A DNA stretch of 64,000 bases from Alteromonas sp. KUL42 (GCF_006538325.1 NZ_BJKK01000018.1:17190-81189), one strand, 5' to 3'. Counted from the stretch's first letter, positions 48,493-57,939 are shown. The notes: a model not told the origin generated them from the sequence alone. Translations and numbers: made by a program.

Positions 48493-49835
48493 AGCAACTC
48501 TCTTTGAGGCTTCGAAGCACACTGCTCGCCATTGTGCTTTTAGGTTTTTTTGCACCGTTTACGGTAATTATTCTTGATGATGCCTACACCAAAAGTCTGA
48601 CCCAGGCCAAAATGAGTGAATTGCGTTTGATGAATTTAGGTTTGCTGTCGGCGTTTGAGCTGGACGGTGACGTTCCGTATATGCCTGAAATTCTGTACGA
48701 AGAGCAATTGAATTTACCTGGTTCGGGCTTTTTAGGCTTAATAGTGTTCAAAGACAAGGTGATTTGGCAATCTGCATCCGCTCTTGAATACACTTTCACC
48801 CCTCCAGATATTGACGTCTCTGTAGGAAATGAACTCTTTATCGATTCCTATTTCCCATCATTTAAAAACGACACCTCTTTTTTGTTTACGCCTTTACTGC
48901 CGAATTTGCCTCAAGCAGAGACTTTGAGCCAGTGCGCTTTTATATTTTCAACGACAAGGCGCTTTTCGAAGCTGAAAGAGACACCTTTATTACTACGACA
49001 TGGCAATGGATATTTACTTTGTGCCTTGTACTTCTTTTCTTCATAGTAGTTGGCATTAGTGTTGTACTTATGCCAGTACGAAAGCTAATAGAAGAAATAT
49101 CATTGACCTCAAATGGAAAAAAAACCTGCCTTAGATGCTAAATATCCGGTTGAGTTTGATTCTCTGAAACACTCAATCAATGGTCTTCTACAAACCGAAG
49201 CAGCACAAAGGACACGCTATAAGAATAGCTTAGGTGATTTAGCCCATAGTTTAAAAACCCCTTTGGCTGTAGCGTCTGGTCATAAAGCGATACCTGAAGA
49301 AGTGAGCGAAGCCCTAACACAAATAGATCGTATCATTCAGCGACAATTAAAACGTGCCAGCGCAGGAAAATCTGGCTGGCAAAGCGCTATTGATGTAGAG
49401 CCTATATTCCATAAACTCGCCGATGCAATGGATAAAGTCTATCAAGACAAAGGCTTAACGATAGAGTTTGATATTGAAACGGATACGAAGTTTAAGGGCG
49501 ATGAAACCGACCTGATGGAATTGTGTGGTAACGTGTTAGACAACGCCTGTAAAGCTGCGAAATCAACCATCACAGTAACCGCTTTTATGGCTGACAGTTG
49601 GCTTAAGATCCAAATTGACGATGACGGCCCAGGTATACCAGAAGATAAGAAAGTACTCTTATTAGAGCGAGGAACTCGCCTAGACACATATTCAGAAGGG
49701 CATGGCATCGGAATGGCCTTAGTTGCAGATTTGGTGGCGATTTATGAGGGACGTATGCACATTGAAGACAGTGAACTAGGTGGCGCAAGTATCATCGTTG
49801 AATTTCCGAATCACATCACACCACGGCTTATATAA
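48489..49835 (+). pseudogene. Sensor histidine kinase, disrupted by two homopolymer indels
   Basis: The 1347 bp region carries a two-helix sensor kinase in three pieces. Frame 1 holds the first membrane helix (TLLAIVLLGFFAPFTVIILD) and sensor up to NDTSF. Frame 2 continues the sensor (DFEPVRFYIFNDKALFEAER), second helix (IFTLCLVLLFFIVVGISVVL) and HAMP. Frame 1 resumes with HisKA (SLGDLAHSLKTPLAV, catalytic His) and HATPase (LCGNVLDNACKAAKS, DDDGPGIPED, GHGIGMALV). Adding one T at the T6 run 48878-48883 and removing one A at the A8 run 49117-49124 restores a 448-residue protein. The changes compensate, but a stop (49044-49046) lies between. Error or true inactivation. Confidence 0.85.
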
Positions 49836-49859
49836 ACTCAAGAAAGTGAGAATGAAAAA

Positions 49860-49975
49860 GGACAGACACTTACATCATCAATGTGACTGTCCTCTTTCAA
49901 GTTATCTAGGTGTGTGTCCGCTTTAAATGCAGCTTAATGATTTATGTTCGATTTAAATATTACGAGTGCCTGTCC
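49860..49975. repeat. Decamer cluster between convergent genes
   Basis: GGACAGACAC (49860-49869) pairs with GTGACTGTCC (49883-49892) as a 10 bp hairpin with one mismatch and a 13 nt loop. A shortened GTGTGTCC (49912-49919) and GTGCCTGTCC (49966-49975) follow. The kinase gene ends 25 bp before and the AI-2E-family gene ends 47 bp after, so the hairpin could also act as a 3' end. Confidence 0.85.
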
Positions 49976-50021
49976 ACTTTATTAAATACATACGCATTTA
50001 TTGAAATTCCAAGCCGTGACG

Positions 50022-51059
50022 CTACGCTTTATTATCTCCTTCACTAGAAAGCAATACCGCTAGCCATTTACTTTCTTCCCTAGACTCTAATGCTATTTTA
50101 ACCACCATTGTAAGTGGTACTGATAGCAACATACCCACGGTTCCCAGTAGCCACCCCCAAAAAATGAGCGATAAGAATACAACAAGCGTGGACAGTCCCA
50201 TTCCTTTCCCCATTAACCGAGGCTCTACAATATTGCCCATAATGGTATTAACAAGTACAAACCCGAGCGCTGCAAAACCGGCCGTTGCGGGGCCATGTTG
50301 AACAAATGCGATAAGTACAGCGGGGACAGCGGCAATGATCGAACCTATGTTCGGTATATAGTTAAGCATAAACGCCAATACCGCCCATAACATGAAGTGG
50401 TCTACATCTAGAATGTAAAGCCATAAACCGATTATTAACCCAGTGCCTAAGCTCACCACGGTTTTAATAGCTAAATAGCTGTTCACAGAACGAATAAAGC
50501 GGTCGATGTGTTTTAGCTTCATGCCTGGGTCAGCCAAAGCTATGTGTAATCTACGTGGAACACTATCAGCTTCAAAAAGCATAAAAATAACGGTAAGAAG
50601 GATCAAAAAGAGGTTTGAGAGGACCCCACCCATACCACTAATAAAGTTAGTAGCGACAGACATTGCGGTTGCAGGATCCAAGTGCGAAGCAATCAATTCA
50701 CGATTAATATTTATATTAAATTCAGCAAGTTTCGCCACTACCCAAACAAACTCAGAGTTCAATTTATCTCTATATTCTGGCAAATTCTCACGAAACTCCG
50801 TCATTGATTGCCCAACAAGCCCAGCAAGAAGAAAACCAAATACCACTATTAACAGTATAACAAAGGTAATCGACAACCACTTTGGCACACCAAACTTTGA
50901 AGTCCAGTGAATAATAGGGCCGCATGCAATCGCGATAAATATAGAAAGGAAAAAGGGCACCATAATTGTGCTTGCTGCTTTTATCCCGGCCATAACAACG
51001 ACTAAGCAAGCGAGTACAACTAATATTTTTGCTGATGACGAGCGTAGTTCCATTGACAT
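50022..51059 (-). CDS. AI-2E family (PerM/YdiK-like) membrane protein
   Basis: 345 residues with seven or eight membrane helices. These include ILVVLACLVVVMAGIKAAST at the N-terminus, LSITFVILLIVVFGFLLAGL, LSNLFLILLTVIFMLFEADS and, near the end, the family signature LNYIPNIGSIIAAVPAVLIA and VEPRLMGKGMGLSTLVVFLS. Members have been linked to autoinducer-2 export or to sodium/proton antiport; the actual substrate here is unknown. It diverges from folX with a 72 bp gap. Confidence 0.92.
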   Translation of the reverse strand: MSMELRSSSAKILVVLACLVVVMAGIKAASTIMVPFFLSIFIAIACGPIIHWTSKFGVPKWLSITFVILLIVVFGFLLAGLVGQSMTEFRENLPEYRDKLNSEFVWVVAKLAEFNININRELIASHLDPATAMSVATNFISGMGGVLSNLFLILLTVIFMLFEADSVPRRLHIALADPGMKLKHIDRFIRSVNSYLAIKTVVSLGTGLIIGLWLYILDVDHFMLWAVLAFMLNYIPNIGSIIAAVPAVLIAFVQHGPATAGFAALGFVLVNTIMGNIVEPRLMGKGMGLSTLVVFLSLIFWGWLLGTVGMLLSVPLTMVVKIALESREESKWLAVLLSSEGDNKA

Positions 51060-51131
51060 TTGTGCTACATTCCAAAGTGAAACGACAGTACTTTACAACG
51101 ACTTATAGCTAACTACAAACAAGAGACTTTC

Positions 51132-51500
51132 ATGACTTTTAACCTTGCCACCATAAAAATCAAAAACCTCAGACTTCGTACTTATATTGGCATAAATGAC
51201 GATGAGATTAAAAATAAGCAAGATGTGGTAGTAAATGTAAAAATTGACTACGACGCTGAGAAAGCAACAAATAGTGATGATATGAGTGATGCGTTGAACT
51301 ACAAAACGATTACCAAGGCTATTATCAAACTCGTTGAAGATAACCGTTTTTCATTGTTGGAGAAACTCACTGCTGACGTGTTGAGTATTGCAGCAGAGCA
51401 TTCATCAGTTCGATATGCGGAAGTGGAAGTGGATAAGCCCCATGCTTTGAGATTTTCTGATTCAGTGTCATTAACGCTTTCCTGCAACAAATCGGGATAA
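51132..51500 (+). CDS. folX: Dihydroneopterin triphosphate 2'-epimerase
   Basis: 122 residues, close in length and sequence to E. coli Fol[21 protein letters not shown] at the N-terminus, [20 protein letters not shown] with the Tyr, [12 protein letters not shown] with the catalytic Glu, and [20 protein letters not shown] with the Lys. It epimerises dihydroneopterin triphosphate to the monapterin form in the pterin pathway. It precedes yfcH by 24 bp, the same pair as in E. coli. Confidence 0.95.
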   Translation: MTFNLATIKIKNLRLRTYIGINDDEIKNKQDVVVNVKIDYDAEKATNSDDMSDALNYKTITKAIIKLVEDNRFSLLEKLTADVLSIAAEHSSVRYAEVEVDKPHALRFSDSVSLTLSCNKSG

Positions 51501-51524
51501 CAAATACGTGAGGAGTGCAAACCA

Positions 51525-52418
51525 GTGAAAATCCTAATGACCGGTGGCACCGGTTTGATTGGTCGTAAATTTATAGAGCAATTCAAAGACGAACACTTTT
51601 TCACCGTACTGTCTCGTACACCGAATAAAGCAAAGTCACTGCTCGGAAAAGACATAGATATCATTGGAAGCATGACAGATATTCAAGACATCGGGATATT
51701 TGATGCCGTTATTAATCTAGCCGGCGAGCCTATTGCAGACAAACGTTGGACAGACACTCAAAAAGAAAAGATATGCAAAAGTCGCTGGGAAATCACCGCA
51801 GGTTTAGTGGAGAAAATTAACGCTAGCGAGCAGCCGCCCAAGGTTTTTATCTCTGGTTCAGCTATCGGATACTACGGTAATCAAGGCGATAAAACCGTAA
51901 GCGAAAATACAACACCAAACAAAGAGTTTACTTATGAACTTTGTAAAAAGTGGGAAGACATTGCTAACAGCGTAGAAAACGATATTACGCGAGTTGTTAC
52001 GCTACGCACAGGTGTTGTATTGACATTGGAAGGTGGTGCACTCGATAAAATGGCCCTTCCGTTTAAACTAGGTGTGGGTGGTACGTTGGGGTCTGGGAAT
52101 CAGTATCTATCTTGGATTCATTTAGATGACATGGTAAGTGCAATAGCATTTTTACTAACTAGCGACAATTGTGAAGGCCCGTTCAATTTAACAGCGCCCG
52201 AACCTGTGACAAATAGACAATTCACTAAGATTCTAGCAAAAGCACTTCAACGGCCTTGTCTTTTCAATGTTCCATCGTTTGTTATGAATATCGTCATGGG
52301 TGAGGCTTCGACGATGATTTTGGAAGGTCAGCGAGTAATTCCACATAACCTATTAAATATGGGGTTTCACTTTAGATATAGTGGGCTTAATGAAGCATTA
52401 GGTGACATTTACAGCTAA
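51525..52418 (+). CDS. yfcH: YfcH-type NAD-dependent epimerase (TIGR01777 family)
   Basis: 297 residues. The extended-SDR nucleotide loop TGGTGLIGRKFIEQF is at residues 6-20, followed by INLAGEPIADKRWTDTQKEK, SGSAIGYYGNQGDKTVSE and a C-terminal region with LSWIHLDDMVSAIAFLL. The family function is unsettled. It begins with GTG 51525 behind GAGGAG. Linked to folX. The decamer GGACAGACAC at 51748-51757 encodes WTDT in the otherwise conserved GEPIADKRW stretch. Confidence 0.92.
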   Translation: MKILMTGGTGLIGRKFIEQFKDEHFFTVLSRTPNKAKSLLGKDIDIIGSMTDIQDIGIFDAVINLAGEPIADKRWTDTQKEKICKSRWEITAGLVEKINASEQPPKVFISGSAIGYYGNQGDKTVSENTTPNKEFTYELCKKWEDIANSVENDITRVVTLRTGVVLTLEGGALDKMALPFKLGVGGTLGSGNQYLSWIHLDDMVSAIAFLLTSDNCEGPFNLTAPEPVTNRQFTKILAKALQRPCLFNVPSFVMNIVMGEASTMILEGQRVIPHNLLNMGFHFRYSGLNEALGDIYS

Positions 52419-52430
52419 TAGTGACTCGTT

Positions 52431-52467
52431 TGGACAGACACTTCAATTTAAAGTAAGTGTCTGTCCA
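52431..52467. repeat. Perfect 13 bp inverted pair of decamers
   Basis: TGGACAGACACTT (52431-52443) and AAGTGTCTGTCCA (52455-52467) with an 11 nt loop, in the 79 bp gap between convergent yfcH and ybbP. It is the cleanest stem-loop form of the element and could also work as a transcript 3' end, though it has no T-run. Confidence 0.92.
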
Positions 52468-52497
52468 CAAAATTCCATTCTAAGTGTTAAAGACGCC

Positions 52498-55020
52498 TTA
52501 CACCATTTTTCGCAGCATCTGACTAGTATTCAAGGTTAAAAGTCGCCAACATCCCATCGCTCCTAATAACCCTACAACTATAGCCCCCACTGTTGGCGCT
52601 ATAGCCCAGTACTCGAAATGCAAACTCGCCTTCATTTTGAATACTGAAGTTTGCAGCATATACAAGCTAAGCTCATTTGCTAGTGCGGCCATGAATCCGG
52701 CCACAGAGCCAATGATAACGAACTCAAAGATAACACTTTGACGAATCAATGCCCCTTTGGCGCCAAGTGTGCGAAGTATGGCAATTTCTTGTCTACGTTC
52801 ATCCATGCTAGCTTGAACTTGTGCAACCAGGACAAGGGTTCCAGCAAGTAAAACCAATACCAGAATAAACTCCACCGCCACTGAAACTTGATCAACTATT
52901 TCTCGTAATTGATTAATTCGCGCATCTACGTCAAACATAGTTATTGAGCCAAATGGCTTCAGTAACGCTGTCAGCTCTGATTTTTGTTCCGTTGGCAAAT
53001 GAAAGCTAGTGATAAAAGTTGGCTTGAAAGAAGCCATCGCTTCAGGATGTATGACAAAAAAGAAGTTTGGCTGCATAGTTTGCCAGTTAACTTTACGAAT
53101 ACTCGTCACTTTAGTTTCAACAATTTCACTGCCTACGTTAAAGGTTAACATGTCATTTAATTTGATCTCCAAACGCTTGGCCACTTCCGCTTCAACGGAA
53201 ACGGGAAACCGACCTTCTGAATAATTAGCATTAGCAGTTCCGTGCCATATACCCTCTACAACTTCATTTTCTTTCTGGAGCACGTTACTCCATGTTAGGT
53301 TAGCCTCACGACCAAGACCTCTCCGCCCCTCTCGATTAGCGTCATCTTCTTTTGATACTTCGGTATTTACACCTTCGCCGTTAACCGAGACAAAACGCCC
53401 ACGAATAACCGGGTAAAATTCATTGATGGTGATGCCATTGTCTTTGAAGTGTCTGTCCAATGAAGGTTTAATATCAGGTGTAATATTGATAAGAAAATAG
53501 TTAGGCGTACCTTCTGGAAGCTGAGAGCGCCATTGTGACACCATATCGTTGCGCATAACCAACACAACAAGTAACAACATGATGGTTACAGAGAAGCTAA
53601 TAAGTTGAACGCTGTTATCCATCGCCCTACGTTTTATGCGGGCCCATGCTAATTGCCATGGCCCCATGCTTCCGCTACCTAAACGACGCCCTACTGCAAT
53701 AAGTAAAAATGTAGCTCCCAACAAGCCGGCAACTAAAACGGCGCCTGAGAAAAACAATATGGCACTGATCTTCAGGTCTTGACTGTACATCCACATCAAG
53801 AAAAAGATAGCGCCACCAGAGGCAATAAATTGAATACTCTTAGAACGCATGCTCGCAGAAATATCTTTTCTCAATACACGTAGTGGTGGCACAGAAAATA
53901 ACTGTAGTAACGGGTAGAGCGAAAAGAGTAAGGCACAAGTCGCCCCAGTAGCGACAGCAATTATTACCGGTCGCCAATGCCATACATCAAGGGTTACATC
54001 TACACTGTCGGCGACAAGCTGTACCACAATTTGCTGCCCAATAAACCCAATAACAAGTCCAATCGATATACCCAGTGCTGTAATAAGTAAGATTTGAATA
54101 AGATAAATTTTTCGAATGGTTTTCGCGGTTGCACCTAGTGTTTTCATGATAGCAACCGGGTCAAAGTGACGCTGAGCATAGCGCTGAGCAGCTACTGCAA
54201 TAGAAACAGCTGCAAGTACAATGGCAAGCAAACTAGCTAGTAAAAAATATCTCTCGGCACGTGCCACCGATGCGCCAATGGCCGATTCGTCGTCCTCAAT
54301 TGTTCTCCATGAGTGAAGGTCATCATTTAATTGAGGTAAAAGCCAGTTATTGAAGTTTTCAACTACGTCAGGCTCTCCGGCAAAAAAGCCAACATATCTC
54401 ACTCGACTGCCCGGGCCAGTTACAGCCGTTTTGTCCAAATCATCTAAATTCATCAGCACGATTGGATCTGTACTAAATATACTGAATCCCGCATCAGGAA
54501 TATCCACCAGAACCTTTGAAACCACAAAAATACCGTCGCCAATTTCAATTGCATCACCAATTGCTAGCCCTAATGTTTGAAATAACCGAGATTGAACCCA
54601 TACGTGTCCTGGCTCAGGCAACAAATTGGCCGCTTGCTTCTCTCCAAACGGCTGGTCGGTAATATTCACCTTACCTTTCAATGGGTAAGTGGTATTTACA
54701 GCACGTAAATCCACCGAAGTCATTTCATCGCCGTTGAACGCCATGGAACGGGTTGTGACTTGTTTAGCGGTTGATAACCCCTCGTCTCGCGCTTTATCGA
54801 ACCATGTTTCATCAATGGGCTTATCTGATCGCAACTGGGCGTCTGCTGCTATAAATGCAGCAGAGCGGGACTTCAGTGCACCTTGCAAACGCTCACTAAA
54901 TAAAGACAAAGACAATACCGCGCCTACTGACAAAACAATAGCGAGCAAAATAATGGTTAGTTCACCACGGCGAGCCTCGTGCCGAAACAGACGCCACGCC
55001 AAATTAAACGACATTGACAT
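52498..55020 (-). CDS. ybbP: FtsX-like ABC transporter permease (YbbP)
   Basis: 840 residues with about ten membrane helices in the MacB/FtsX arrangement of two halves. An N-terminal helix (ELTIILLAIVLSVGAVLSLS) with a large periplasmic domain comes first; then helices near 260 (LASLLAIVLAAVSIAVAAQR), a second periplasmic domain and a C-terminal trio (FILVLVLLAGTLVLVAQVQA). It pairs with the ATPase gene upstream, which ends directly before it. The system is conserved next to tesA and may export or remove lipids or toxic compounds; substrate unknown. A GGACAGACAC copy (53449-53458) encodes LDRHF. Confidence 0.92.
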   Translation of the reverse strand: MSMSFNLAWRLFRHEARRGELTIILLAIVLSVGAVLSLSLFSERLQGALKSRSAAFIAADAQLRSDKPIDETWFDKARDEGLSTAKQVTTRSMAFNGDEMTSVDLRAVNTTYPLKGKVNITDQPFGEKQAANLLPEPGHVWVQSRLFQTLGLAIGDAIEIGDGIFVVSKVLVDIPDAGFSIFSTDPIVLMNLDDLDKTAVTGPGSRVRYVGFFAGEPDVVENFNNWLLPQLNDDLHSWRTIEDDESAIGASVARAERYFLLASLLAIVLAAVSIAVAAQRYAQRHFDPVAIMKTLGATAKTIRKIYLIQILLITALGISIGLVIGFIGQQIVVQLVADSVDVTLDVWHWRPVIIAVATGATCALLFSLYPLLQLFSVPPLRVLRKDISASMRSKSIQFIASGGAIFFLMWMYSQDLKISAILFFSGAVLVAGLLGATFLLIAVGRRLGSGSMGPWQLAWARIKRRAMDNSVQLISFSVTIMLLLVVLVMRNDMVSQWRSQLPEGTPNYFLINITPDIKPSLDRHFKDNGITINEFYPVIRGRFVSVNGEGVNTEVSKEDDANREGRRGLGREANLTWSNVLQKENEVVEGIWHGTANANYSEGRFPVSVEAEVAKRLEIKLNDMLTFNVGSEIVETKVTSIRKVNWQTMQPNFFFVIHPEAMASFKPTFITSFHLPTEQKSELTALLKPFGSITMFDVDARINQLREIVDQVSVAVEFILVLVLLAGTLVLVAQVQASMDERRQEIAILRTLGAKGALIRQSVIFEFVIIGSVAGFMAALANELSLYMLQTSVFKMKASLHFEYWAIAPTVGAIVVGLLGAMGCWRLLTLNTSQMLRKMV

Positions 55021-55719
55021 TTATACCGCCTCTTTTGTTTCTTGCGCTTGAGTCTTGGTAGTTTCAACCAACTCGCCTGCATTCATGGTAAGTTGCCTAT
55101 CACAATGCTCAGCTAATGTATTGTCATGGGTTACCAACACAAGTGTTGTGCCTTTCTCTTTATTCATCTCAAACAGCAATGATTCGATTTTATCGCTGTT
55201 CTTTGCATCTAAGTTACCCGTAGGCTCATCTGCAAATAAAATTTTAGGTGATGTGATAAATGCTCGGGCTATGGCAACCCGTTGTTGCTCACCACCGGAT
55301 AACTGATTGGGAAAATGATGAGCGCGGTGTTTGAGTCCAACATTTTCCAAAATATCCATCGCGAGTGCTTTGGGGTTATTCAACCCCGCAATTTCTGCTG
55401 GCAACATTACGTTTTCTAACGCAGTAAGACTTTGTACAAGCATAAAACTTTGAAAAATAAAGCCGACTTTCTGCCCACGAAGGATAGCGCGCTGCTCTTC
55501 GTTCATGGTGTGTAGCGCTTCACCGTCTAAGAAAATTTCTCCCTCGGTAACTTCATCTAGCCCTGCGAGTAACCCCAAAAGTGTAGATTTTCCTGAGCCC
55601 GACGCACCAATAATGGCAATGGACTCACCCGACTTGACTTCAAAGGAAATTGGACGAAGGATCTGCAAAGAGCCTTCACTCGTATCTACTACTTTAATTA
55701 CAGAGTTCGCTTTAATCAT
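55021..55719 (-). CDS. ybbA: ABC transporter ATP-binding protein (YbbA)
   Basis: 232 residues: Walker A GASGSGKSTLLGLLAGLDE (about 37-55), Q-loop VGFIFQSFMLVQSLTALENV, signature LSGGEQQRVAIARAFITSPK and Walker B ILFADEPTGNLD. This is the LolD/MacB-type ATPase that drives the adjacent FtsX-like permease. It is transcribed away from tesA with only 16 bp between start codons, as in many gammaproteobacteria where the three genes are a conserved unit. Confidence 0.95.
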   Translation of the reverse strand: MIKANSVIKVVDTSEGSLQILRPISFEVKSGESIAIIGASGSGKSTLLGLLAGLDEVTEGEIFLDGEALHTMNEEQRAILRGQKVGFIFQSFMLVQSLTALENVMLPAEIAGLNNPKALAMDILENVGLKHRAHHFPNQLSGGEQQRVAIARAFITSPKILFADEPTGNLDAKNSDKIESLLFEMNKEKGTTLVLVTHDNTLAEHCDRQLTMNAGELVETTKTQAQETKEAV

Positions 55720-55735
55720 AAGGGGTCATCAATTC

Positions 55736-56392
55736 GTGTTTGTTAGATTTCGTAAAGTACTTGTTTTACTGGTTATTCTTTTAATACCTGCCTACGCGCA
55801 TTCAGATCAAGCCACAGACGATTTAAAAGGTGAACAGGCCGTACTTTTAATTCTTGGTGACAGTCTATCTGCTGCTTATGGCTTACAGCAACGAGAAGGC
55901 TGGGTTAGTTTGTTACAAAAAATGTGGCATGACGACAATATTCCGATTGAAATTGTAAATGCTGCGGTAAGTGGGGAAACCACCGATGGAGGCTTAGCAA
56001 GGCTGCCTCGTTTATTAGAGCAACACCAACCCACACACATTCTCATTGAGCTTGGTGGAAATGATGCCCTGCAAGGCCACAACATTAAAAAGGTTAGGGA
56101 AAACTTAACAACGCTGGTAACCAAAGCCAAGGATAGTGACGCCGTAGTATTTCTGCAAGAAATGCAGATACCGACCAATTATGGCCGGCGGTACACGCAA
56201 ATGTTTACAGAGAGCTTTTCTCGCGTAGCAAAAGAACAAGAAGTTGTGAAAATTCCCTTTTTTCTTGAGGACATAGCACTTAAAAGTGAGCTAATGCAAA
56301 GCGATGGAATTCATCCCAATGCTGAAGCCCAGCCAATGATTGCTAAAATCATGGACAGACACTTAAGAAGTTTAATACTTACTGAGCAATAA
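55736..56392 (+). CDS. tesA: Multifunctional acyl-CoA thioesterase I / protease I / lysophospholipase L1
   Basis: 218 residues, SGNH hydrolase. A signal peptide (RKVLVLLVILLIPAYAHS) is followed by block I LLILGDSLSAAYG with the nucleophile Ser, block III ELGGNDALQG and block V DGIHPNAEAQ with the Asp-His pair. It acts in the periplasm on acyl thioesters and lysophospholipids. The open frame reaches back to 55505 inside ybbA; GTG 55736 with AAGGGG upstream gives the signal peptide and is preferred. The decamer at 56353-56362 encodes MDRHL near the C-terminus. Confidence 0.93.
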   Translation: MFVRFRKVLVLLVILLIPAYAHSDQATDDLKGEQAVLLILGDSLSAAYGLQQREGWVSLLQKMWHDDNIPIEIVNAAVSGETTDGGLARLPRLLEQHQPTHILIELGGNDALQGHNIKKVRENLTTLVTKAKDSDAVVFLQEMQIPTNYGRRYTQMFTESFSRVAKEQEVVKIPFFLEDIALKSELMQSDGIHPNAEAQPMIAKIMDRHLRSLILTEQ

Positions 56393-56438
56393 ATGTGCTA
56401 CTTTTAATAACATCTAAAATGTTTGATTGAGGTTTACT

Positions 56439-56624
56439 ATGGATGTCTCTTCTGTAAATTCAACACCAGTTTCTACTGTACTAGAATCGCCGCAGCGAGC
56501 ACCTCAGCAAGCAGTTGAGGCTAGTAGTGAAGCACAAAGCTCGAAAAGCGAAGTTCAGCCAACATCAGAAACAAGTAACAGAGCAAACGAACGAGTGGGC
56601 TCACAGGTGGATGTCTACGTTTAG
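56439..56624 (+). CDS. Small Ser/Glu-rich hypothetical protein
   Basis: 61 residues: MDVSSVNSTPVSTVLESPQR at the start, a low-complexity middle rich in Ser, Glu, Gln and Thr, and an ending RANERVGSQVDVYV. The N-terminal MDVSSVNS and C-terminal VGSQVDVYV resemble short proteins widely annotated in Alteromonadales, but I do not know a function. It has no signal peptide or membrane segment and is probably disordered. GAGG lies 8 bp before the ATG, and the frame upstream is a TTG four codons earlier. It follows tesA by 46 bp. Confidence 0.6.
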   Translation: MDVSSVNSTPVSTVLESPQRAPQQAVEASSEAQSSKSEVQPTSETSNRANERVGSQVDVYV

Positions 56625-56700
56625 TTTTTACTAAGTGGTTGTGGGATTAGCTATTAGTGAATTCTGTTTTATAAGCCTTCAAAGTGCGAAATACAGTATT

Positions 56701-56864
56701 GGACAGACACCGACATTCCTCAGCGAGATTGTCTAACCTCTCGCCTACTCCTTTTTGAACTCCTTTTTGAACTCCTTTTTGGACAGGCACTAACTTCTAA
56801 GTGTCTGTCCTTTTTACCTTCTTTTACGCTTCTCTCGTATTACTAAATAGCTATGTGGCTGTCC
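56701..56864. repeat. Decamer cluster upstream of the HUH transposase
   Basis: GGACAGACAC (56701-56710), GGACAGGCAC (56781-56790), GTGTCTGTCC (56801-56810) and GTGGCTGTCC (56855-56864). The middle two form a hairpin with a 10 nt loop. A 12 bp unit ACTCCTTTTTGA is tandemly repeated three times (56747-56782) and ends in the second copy. The cluster fills the 332 bp gap between the small protein and the transposase gene. Confidence 0.9.
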
Positions 56865-56956
56865 ACAGTGTTTTTGACCTCTCATGGCCAAATCTGTCCT
56901 CATTGCCAGTTCACAAATAGGTTAGGAAACCGATAATAAGAAAAAACTATTGGGAT

Positions 56957-57937
56957 ATGGATATGCCTTTACCTCGTTACAAACAAGTAAATACGGAAAT
57001 CACGCCTTACTACCATTGTATTTCTCGCTGCGTAAGACAGTCTTATTTATGCGGCAAAGATCACAAAACGGGGGTGAACTACGAACATCGAAGAAAATGG
57101 ATAAAGGAAAGGTTACATGCACTCTCCGAAGCATTTGCTATCGACCTATGCGCGTATGCCATCATGCACAACCACGTACATACAGTGTTGCATATTGCCA
57201 AAGGTAGAGCTGAAGGATGGTCTATGGACGAAGTACTCCTTCGTTGGCGTATGTTTTATAAATGCCCTCCTGTTGTCCAACGTTACCTTCAAAGTGGTAA
57301 AGAGCAACTAACCGAATCAGAACTAATTGATGTGAAAGCACTTACGGCTACCTACCGCAAGCGTTTAACGTCAATTAGCTGGTTCATGAAGCTATTGAAC
57401 GAGTACGTCGCTCGGCGCGCTAACAAAGAAGACGAGTGCAAGGGATACTTTTGGGAACGTAGATTTCGCTCACAAGCTATTTTAGACAATAAGGCATTGG
57501 CCAGTGTTATGGCATACGTAGATTTAAATCCTATTCGAGCCAAAATGACTAAAACTCTGGAAGGTTCGTCATACACCACAATTCAATACAGACTAAATGC
57601 TGCCAAAGCTAACAAAAAGCCTAAATTCCTGATGTCGTTTAATACGAAAAGTTCGAGCATCCAAGCTCAAATTCCATTTACATTAAATGACTACATCGCA
57701 CTGTTAAAACATTCGATTAATACAAAAGCGGTTGGTAGCAAACCAAATGATAAGCGTTCTTTTGGACTTTTAAAGAAATTAGGTATCAATGAAAAAAGTT
57801 GGCGAACGGTTACAAGTAACTTTGAAACACTATTTACAGGGCCCGCCGGTACTGCTGACGCTATGACCGAATTCGCAGTGGCGTGTGGAAGGTCTTGCCG
57901 GCCTAACGTAAGAAACGCAGAAAAATATCTCTCATAA
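56957..57937 (+). CDS. REP-associated tyrosine transposase (RAYT), Y1/HUH family
   Basis: 326 residues of the Y1_Tnp (IS200-like) superfamily. It begins PLPRYKQVNTEITPYYHCIS, has the HUH motif in AIMHNHVHTVLHI (about 71-83) and a likely catalytic Tyr in WFMKLLNEYVARRANK (about 148), then FWERRFRSQAILDN and YVDLNPIRAKM typical of the group. RAYTs are single-copy, non-mobile relatives of IS200 transposases that process REP hairpins. No terminal inverted repeats of its own were seen. It is flanked on the upstream side by decamer stem-loops, the likely substrates by inference. The C-terminal 100 residues extend beyond the core domain. Confidence 0.9.
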   Translation: MDMPLPRYKQVNTEITPYYHCISRCVRQSYLCGKDHKTGVNYEHRRKWIKERLHALSEAFAIDLCAYAIMHNHVHTVLHIAKGRAEGWSMDEVLLRWRMFYKCPPVVQRYLQSGKEQLTESELIDVKALTATYRKRLTSISWFMKLLNEYVARRANKEDECKGYFWERRFRSQAILDNKALASVMAYVDLNPIRAKMTKTLEGSSYTTIQYRLNAAKANKKPKFLMSFNTKSSSIQAQIPFTLNDYIALLKHSINTKAVGSKPNDKRSFGLLKKLGINEKSWRTVTSNFETLFTGPAGTADAMTEFAVACGRSCRPNVRNAEKYLS

Positions 57938-57939
57938 AA

